Source: an uncultured Paraprevotella sp.
Lineage (GTDB): Bacteria > Bacteroidota > Bacteroidia > Bacteroidales > Bacteroidaceae
DNA length: 18,720 bases
Assembly (NCBI GenBank): GCA_900766785.1
Contig: CAAFWT010000179.1
Coordinates: forward strand, 1-18,720
Direction of reading: 5' to 3'
Shown: in pieces, positions 14,592-18,720 of the stretch
Numbering within the stretch: position 1 is the stretch's first letter
Layout: each line of letters opens with the position of its first letter
Program-made: the position numbers and the translations under genes
The notes under the pieces: model-generated
Databases searched by the model: none
What the model was told of the DNA's origin: nothing
Seen by the model: only the letters and a program-made list of their open reading frames with translations

Positions 14592-16718
14592 ATGCAGATG
14601 AAGAAGACAAAGATACTGGGCATGATGGTGCTGATGGGCCTAAGCAGAATGGTGGCAGCTCAAGACGTGCACGAACATAGCGGATGCATAGAGGACAGCA
14701 TCAATCCCCAGAAGGAAGCCCTACTGAACGAGATCACTGTCATGGGGCTGACGGGCAAGCAGAGGATGAAGGACTCACCCATAGCTTTCTCCGTCATCTC
14801 GCCACAGAAACTGCATCTGAGCTCAGGCACCAACCTGGTGGATATCATCTCACGTCAGCCCGGCATGTCGCAGATATCCACAGGAGCCGGAATAGGCAAA
14901 CCCGTCATCAGAGGACTCGGATATAACCGTATAGTGGTGGTGGACCAGGGCATACGGCAGGAGGGACAGCAATGGGGCGATGAGCACGGACTGGAGATAG
15001 ACGCCCAGGGAGTGCATTCCGTGGAGATACTGAAGGGACCTGCCTCACTCATGTACGGCAGCGATGCCATCGCAGGAGTGATGATACTGCATCCCGAACA
15101 TGCTCTGCCCTTCAACACCATGCAGGTGAAGGCAGGAGCCGAATATCAGTCGGCCAATGGTCTGTACTCTTATCATGCGGGATTCGGAGGCAATATGAAC
15201 GGATTCATCTGGAATGGGCATTTCACCGACAAGGCAGCCCATTGCTATCAGAACGCACGGGACGGATATGTACCCGGATCGTGGTACCAGGACAGAAGCC
15301 TGAGAGGCATGGTGGGATGGAACAAGGCATGGGGACACTCCTGGTGGAGATTCTCACAGGTAACCTTCACACCAGGAATCACAGAAGGCGAGCGGGACGA
15401 GACAAGCGGGGATCTCCTGTGGGAAGAGGACAACAGGGCCAAGTCTTACCAGAGGCAATTCCCCTCACAAAGGGTGATCCACACCAAGGCCATCAGCGAC
15501 AATGCATGGTACATAGGACAGGGTACCCTGAAAGCCATCGTGGGATATCAGCAAAACTATCGCCGCGAATATGAGGAAATGGGAGCCGAAGCCGAACTGG
15601 CAATGCGCCTGCAGACGGTCAACTATGACGTGTGGTACGAACAGACACTGAAGCATGACTGGAGCATGGCCACGGGAGTGAACGGCATGTGGCAGCAGAA
15701 CAGGAACAGAGCCGAGGAGATGCTCATCCCCGACTACCGTCTGTTTGACTTCGGATACTTCCTCACTGCCAACAAGCAGATAGGGAAATGGCGACTCTCG
15801 GGAGGAGCACGTGCCGACAACAGACACCTCTCCACCGAAGCCTCCCTGGAGGAAGAAGAACTCCTGTTTCAAGCTCTAAGGAAGAACTTCACAGGCATCA
15901 CCGGCAGTCTGGGGACTGTATACAACGCCAACGAGCATCTCAACCTGCGAATGAATGTGGCACGCGGATTCCGAGCTCCTGTGGCAAGCGAACTGTGCAG
16001 CAACGGAGTGCACGAGGGAAGTGTGCAATACGAGTTGGGCAACGAAGGTCTGAAGGCAGAATTCAGCACTCAGATAGATGTGGGGATGGACTACAACTCT
16101 CACCACCTCTCGCTCGGAGCATCCGTCTTCTCCAACTGGATAAGCAACTATATCTACCTGCGCCGACTGCCCTATGAGACAGAAGGATATCGCACCTATC
16201 AGTATCAGCAGGGCGATGCACGCCTCATGGGCGGAGAGATATCGGTGGACGTGCATCCCATCAATGCACTGCACTTTGCCAATGCCTTCTCCTACGTGCG
16301 GGGAATACAGCTGCATGAGACGGCAGAGGGGCGCAACCTGCCCATGATGCCTGCCCCACGATGGACTTGTGACCTCAGGTATGACATTCCCGACTTTGCA
16401 CGCCGACATTGCCAGCGAACATACGTGAGCGTGGGAATGGAATACAATCTGCGCCAGAGCAAGGTGTACCGCGTGGATGATACCGAAACACCCACTCCCG
16501 CCTATGCCCTGTTCAGCATCTCGGCAGGAATGGACCTGCACGTGTTTGGGCACAACTGCATGGAACTGTCGTTCACGTGCCAGAACCTCTTCGACAAGGT
16601 TTATCAGTCCCACCTATCCCGCCTCAAGTATACCGACGGAGTGGGCATAGCAGGCATGGGACGAAACTTCTGCCTGAAGGTGAACATCCCCATAGACATC
16701 CACCTCAAGGGCTACTGA
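14592..16718 (+). CDS. TonB-dependent outer-membrane receptor
   Basis: This 708-residue outer-membrane beta-barrel imports a ligand using energy passed by TonB. The signal peptide ends near VAAQ (21-24); codon 3 (ATG-AAG-AAG) is an equally possible start. The TonB-box-like stretch LNEITVMG is at 45-52. The plug domain (about 55-165) includes VIRGLGYNRIVVVDQGIRQE and VEILKGPASLMYGSDAIAGV. The barrel contains GFRAPVASELCSNGVHEG (459-476) followed by YELGN. This pattern recalls FRAP-box receptors such as the ZnuD/heme type, so a metal, metal complex or haem is a guess for the ligand. There is no N-terminal carboxypeptidase-like domain and no SusD partner, so it is not a SusC glycan porter. The gene ends 30 bp from the stop of the convergent esterase gene, with no obvious terminator between. 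Confidence 0.92.
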   Translation: MQMKKTKILGMMVLMGLSRMVAAQDVHEHSGCIEDSINPQKEALLNEITVMGLTGKQRMKDSPIAFSVISPQKLHLSSGTNLVDIISRQPGMSQISTGAGIGKPVIRGLGYNRIVVVDQGIRQEGQQWGDEHGLEIDAQGVHSVEILKGPASLMYGSDAIAGVMILHPEHALPFNTMQVKAGAEYQSANGLYSYHAGFGGNMNGFIWNGHFTDKAAHCYQNARDGYVPGSWYQDRSLRGMVGWNKAWGHSWWRFSQVTFTPGITEGERDETSGDLLWEEDNRAKSYQRQFPSQRVIHTKAISDNAWYIGQGTLKAIVGYQQNYRREYEEMGAEAELAMRLQTVNYDVWYEQTLKHDWSMATGVNGMWQQNRNRAEEMLIPDYRLFDFGYFLTANKQIGKWRLSGGARADNRHLSTEASLEEEELLFQALRKNFTGITGSLGTVYNANEHLNLRMNVARGFRAPVASELCSNGVHEGSVQYELGNEGLKAEFSTQIDVGMDYNSHHLSLGASVFSNWISNYIYLRRLPYETEGYRTYQYQQGDARLMGGEISVDVHPINALHFANAFSYVRGIQLHETAEGRNLPMMPAPRWTCDLRYDIPDFARRHCQRTYVSVGMEYNLRQSKVYRVDDTETPTPAYALFSISAGMDLHVFGHNCMELSFTCQNLFDKVYQSHLSRLKYTDGVGIAGMGRNFCLKVNIPIDIHLKGY

Positions 16719-16748
16719 TACCCAGCCAGCCGTCTCCTCTCCCCCCGC

Positions 16749-18491
16749 CTATGGGAGTATCTTCCTGTCACGCAAGTATTCGGCAATGCGGTCGAGCCAG
16801 GTGTAACTGCCCGTCCCCGGAGAAGCCTTGTGCTGAAAACAATGCTGGCGCAGAGCCAGGGTGTGGAGCTCGCTCTGAATGCCCATGCTGCGCATCTTCT
16901 CCCACACCTTCACAGATCCCATAGAGGCATACCCGTCGGCATCACCATGGATGAAGAGCATGGGAGCGGTCTGTAAGTCGAAACTGAACTCGGGCACCAG
17001 CGTATCCTCATCGGTATTTCCGCCATGGCTGTTATGACCGTCAGCCCCATCCTTGAGCACGTAAGCCGGATAGATACCTATACCCCACTGCACGTTGCAG
17101 GGAATACGGTCGATGTCATCTATGGGGAGGTAGGACTGATGCATGGACGAGGTCACTCCCATCAGAGTGAGATGTCCGCCTGCCGAACTGCCCATGATAC
17201 CCACCTGGTTCCCATCCAGGCCATATTTCGATGCCTCGGAGCGGACAGTCCTGATGGCCCTCTGCAAGTCCTGCCAGGCTGTCACATGCTTGGGCAGACC
17301 CTCAGGACGTGGAGTGCGATAGCACATGGTGACTACCGTCATGCCCAACTGGTTGAGATATCTACGGGCAGGTGCCACCTCAAATCCATTCCAATCATTA
17401 CCCATATAGGAACCACCGCTATAGATAATCTGAATGGCATCCGTCTTCTTCTCCTTAGGGAAATACCACTTGATGAGGGGCTTGCATTGACCCTCCCGGG
17501 CGTCGGGCATCTTGCCTTCAGGCCACACGTCCGTCTCCACGGTCTTGGCACAGGCATCATCGGAGTCATACCTCTGCATGATATCCACCTCGGGTTCCAA
17601 AGGCCTGTAGAACTCCATCTGGCGCATAAACTCCACACCGCGCTCCAGTCCATAGGCTCCATGAGGCCTGCCCGGATAGAGATGCAGCTCGGCAGGAATA
17701 CCGCGCTTGCGAAGCTCGCGATAGATGAGCGTGGAGCCATTGGGAGAGTATTCATCGGCTCCGCCATGATGCAGGGACATGGGACACGTGCGGGCATCAA
17801 ACTTATAGATGGAGGACAACTTGACGTCCACTCCGTAGCCCTGCCGAGTGGCAGGAGTGCCCTCCTCGGCATCGGTGGTGACATAGGCAGGAGAATTCAC
17901 TATGGCCCAGTTGATATGGCAGGATATAGTGTCCAGAGCATCGATGGGCTCATAGGCAGGAGTCTGCGAACTGGTGGCAAGCAGCAGAGCCAGATGCGAA
18001 CCAGCCGACTGGGAGACCACCCCTATCTTCTCGGGATTGATGCCACGCTTCCTGGCCTGACTGCGTATCAGGCGCACGGCACGCTGAGCATCCTCCCAGG
18101 CAGTCTGATAGATGGGCAGGCCCTGAGGACGCGGCGTACGATATACGAATTTCACACACTGGATACCCTCCTGGGTAAACCGTCTGTTCCACTCATCCAC
18201 CAGCCCCACGTCGCAGCAACTGAAATATCCCCCACCAGAGATCAGTATCATGCAGGCATCGGTGCGCACACCCTTCTCCGGCGCAAGCATCCACTCTATG
18301 TAAGCTTCTCTATGCTTGTCGGGACAGAACCCCTGGGCACTGGCCTCGTCCAGCATGGCGGCTATCTGATGAGCCTGCCTGTGCGGCATCTTCCCTTTGG
18401 GCCACACGGTCTCTATTTTGGCTGCAGAAACAAGGTGAATCGCGCAGAGCGCAAACAATAAGAAGGCAATTCGTTTCATATCGGTTTTCAT
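16749..18491 (-). CDS. Secreted protein with two tandem alpha/beta-hydrolase (esterase) domains
   Basis: This 580-residue exported protein consists of two diverged copies of one alpha/beta-hydrolase domain, likely an esterase acting on acylated plant polysaccharides. The signal peptide ends near VSA-A (22-24); M1 (18491) and M5 (18479) are both possible starts. Copy 1 runs about 25-300 and copy 2 about 318-578. They share VWPxGKMP (29-36 and 322-329) and YRTPRPxGLP (117-126 and 391-400). Proposed triads are S162, D246 and H277 in copy 1, and S436, D519 and H550 in copy 2. Copy 2 has a normal GSSAG, whereas copy 1 reads SQSAG, replacing the first glycine of GxSxG. Both copies may be active. 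The protein is about twice the length of a single-domain member. The class of acyl group removed (acetyl, feruloyl or other) cannot be read from the sequence. Confidence 0.88.
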   Translation of the reverse strand: MKTDMKRIAFLLFALCAIHLVSAAKIETVWPKGKMPHRQAHQIAAMLDEASAQGFCPDKHREAYIEWMLAPEKGVRTDACMILISGGGYFSCCDVGLVDEWNRRFTQEGIQCVKFVYRTPRPQGLPIYQTAWEDAQRAVRLIRSQARKRGINPEKIGVVSQSAGSHLALLLATSSQTPAYEPIDALDTISCHINWAIVNSPAYVTTDAEEGTPATRQGYGVDVKLSSIYKFDARTCPMSLHHGGADEYSPNGSTLIYRELRKRGIPAELHLYPGRPHGAYGLERGVEFMRQMEFYRPLEPEVDIMQRYDSDDACAKTVETDVWPEGKMPDAREGQCKPLIKWYFPKEKKTDAIQIIYSGGSYMGNDWNGFEVAPARRYLNQLGMTVVTMCYRTPRPEGLPKHVTAWQDLQRAIRTVRSEASKYGLDGNQVGIMGSSAGGHLTLMGVTSSMHQSYLPIDDIDRIPCNVQWGIGIYPAYVLKDGADGHNSHGGNTDEDTLVPEFSFDLQTAPMLFIHGDADGYASMGSVKVWEKMRSMGIQSELHTLALRQHCFQHKASPGTGSYTWLDRIAEYLRDRKILP

Positions 18492-18546
18492 TTTTTAGTT
18501 ATTTGTCAAGCAGGTACTCACACGTGCAGGATGAGTTTTATCTCCA

Positions 18547-18554
18547 CAAAGTTA
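18547..18554 (-). promoter_or_regulatory. Putative -7 promoter box of the double esterase gene
   Basis: Read on the - strand this is TAACTTTG, a match to the Bacteroidetes TAnnTTTG box. It lies about 55 bp ahead of the start at 18491. No clear -33 TTTG stands at the expected distance. Confidence 0.45.
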
Positions 18555-18634
18555 TCATTATCCTTTGAGATAAATAAGCATCACGAAGGGAAAATCCATA
18601 TCCCTTAAATTCGCAGCTTAATTATTTGTTATAA

Positions 18635-18675
18635 ATGCAAGTCCTTGACAAACATTTGTTTGCAAAGACTTGCAT
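18635..18675. repeat. Inverted repeat upstream of the double esterase gene
   Basis: Perfect 9 bp arms ATGCAAGTC (18635-18643) and GACTTGCAT (18667-18675) enclose a second symmetrical stem CAAAC/GTTTG (18649-18653 with 18658-18662). It is about 145 bp upstream of the esterase start, beyond its putative promoter. It could be an operator for a dimeric regulator or a terminator of a gene beyond the window edge. No T run follows it on either strand. Confidence 0.55.
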
Positions 18676-18720
18676 ATGTCAGGATTTTCACTTAACTTGG
18701 TGCTGCAACAAAACCGAGTA

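Noticed and set aside
17025..18461. A 478-codon open frame on the + strand opposite the double esterase
   Set aside because: It is antisense to a protein with two clear hydrolase domains; its long His- and Gly-rich sequence resembles no family and reflects the reverse complement of the esterase codons.
16749..18491. Lipoprotein signal in the double esterase (cysteine at residue 16)
   Set aside because: The residue before the cysteine is leucine, which does not fit a lipobox; a normal cleavage site near VSA-A is better.

Overview
The window looks like chromosomal DNA from a Bacteroidales bacterium, probably of the Prevotella/Bacteroides type. Four things suggest this: N-terminal signals of secreted and lipoproteins, single-domain gut-type carbohydrate enzymes, short Bacteroidetes-style promoters with a TAnnTTTG -7 box, and genes without clear Shine-Dalgarno sites. 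I see no phage, transposon, CRISPR, rRNA or tRNA.

Layout. (1) 1-3378, + strand: the C-terminal part of glutamate synthase large subunit (gltB, cut by the window edge) and the complete small subunit gltD, which together assimilate ammonia into glutamate. (2) 3379-3866: a gene-free 488 bp stretch with a strong hairpin after gltD, a second stem, three and a half copies of a 21 bp tandem repeat, and a large hairpin that ends the opposing gene. (3) 3867-7424, - strand: an exported GH2 beta-galactosidase with an N-terminal beta-trefoil. It is divergent from a small ABM-type monooxygenase (7620-7895, + strand, followed by a good terminator). The two start from promoters carrying the same 14 bp element in mirror orientation. 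(4) 10437 down to 8043, - strand: a tightly coupled three-gene operon of a DUF4369 lipoprotein, a PlsC-type acyltransferase and a free-standing MetH reactivation domain, joined by TAATG and ATGA overlaps. (5) 11309 down to 10594, - strand: an FtsB/DivIC-like division protein and a small four-helix membrane protein, again joined by ATGA. (6) 11410-16718, + strand: dnaX (DNA polymerase III gamma/tau), an O6-methylguanine-DNA methyltransferase, a DUF1349 lipoprotein and a TonB-dependent receptor, separated by only 39-64 bp. (7) 18491 down to 16749, - strand: a secreted protein made of two tandem alpha/beta-hydrolase (esterase-like) domains, with a 229 bp upstream region holding a promoter box and a 9 bp inverted repeat.

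Taken together this is mostly housekeeping (nitrogen assimilation, replication, division, phospholipid synthesis, DNA repair) interleaved with cell-envelope and polysaccharide-degrading functions. The beta-galactosidase and the double esterase fit a glycan-eating gut lifestyle, but no SusC/SusD pair is present, so this is not a classical polysaccharide utilisation locus. I did not find a clearly new multi-gene system. The most unusual items are the stand-alone MetH reactivation module inside a lipid/envelope operon, the tandem double esterase, the 21 bp repeat array and the mirrored divergent promoters.
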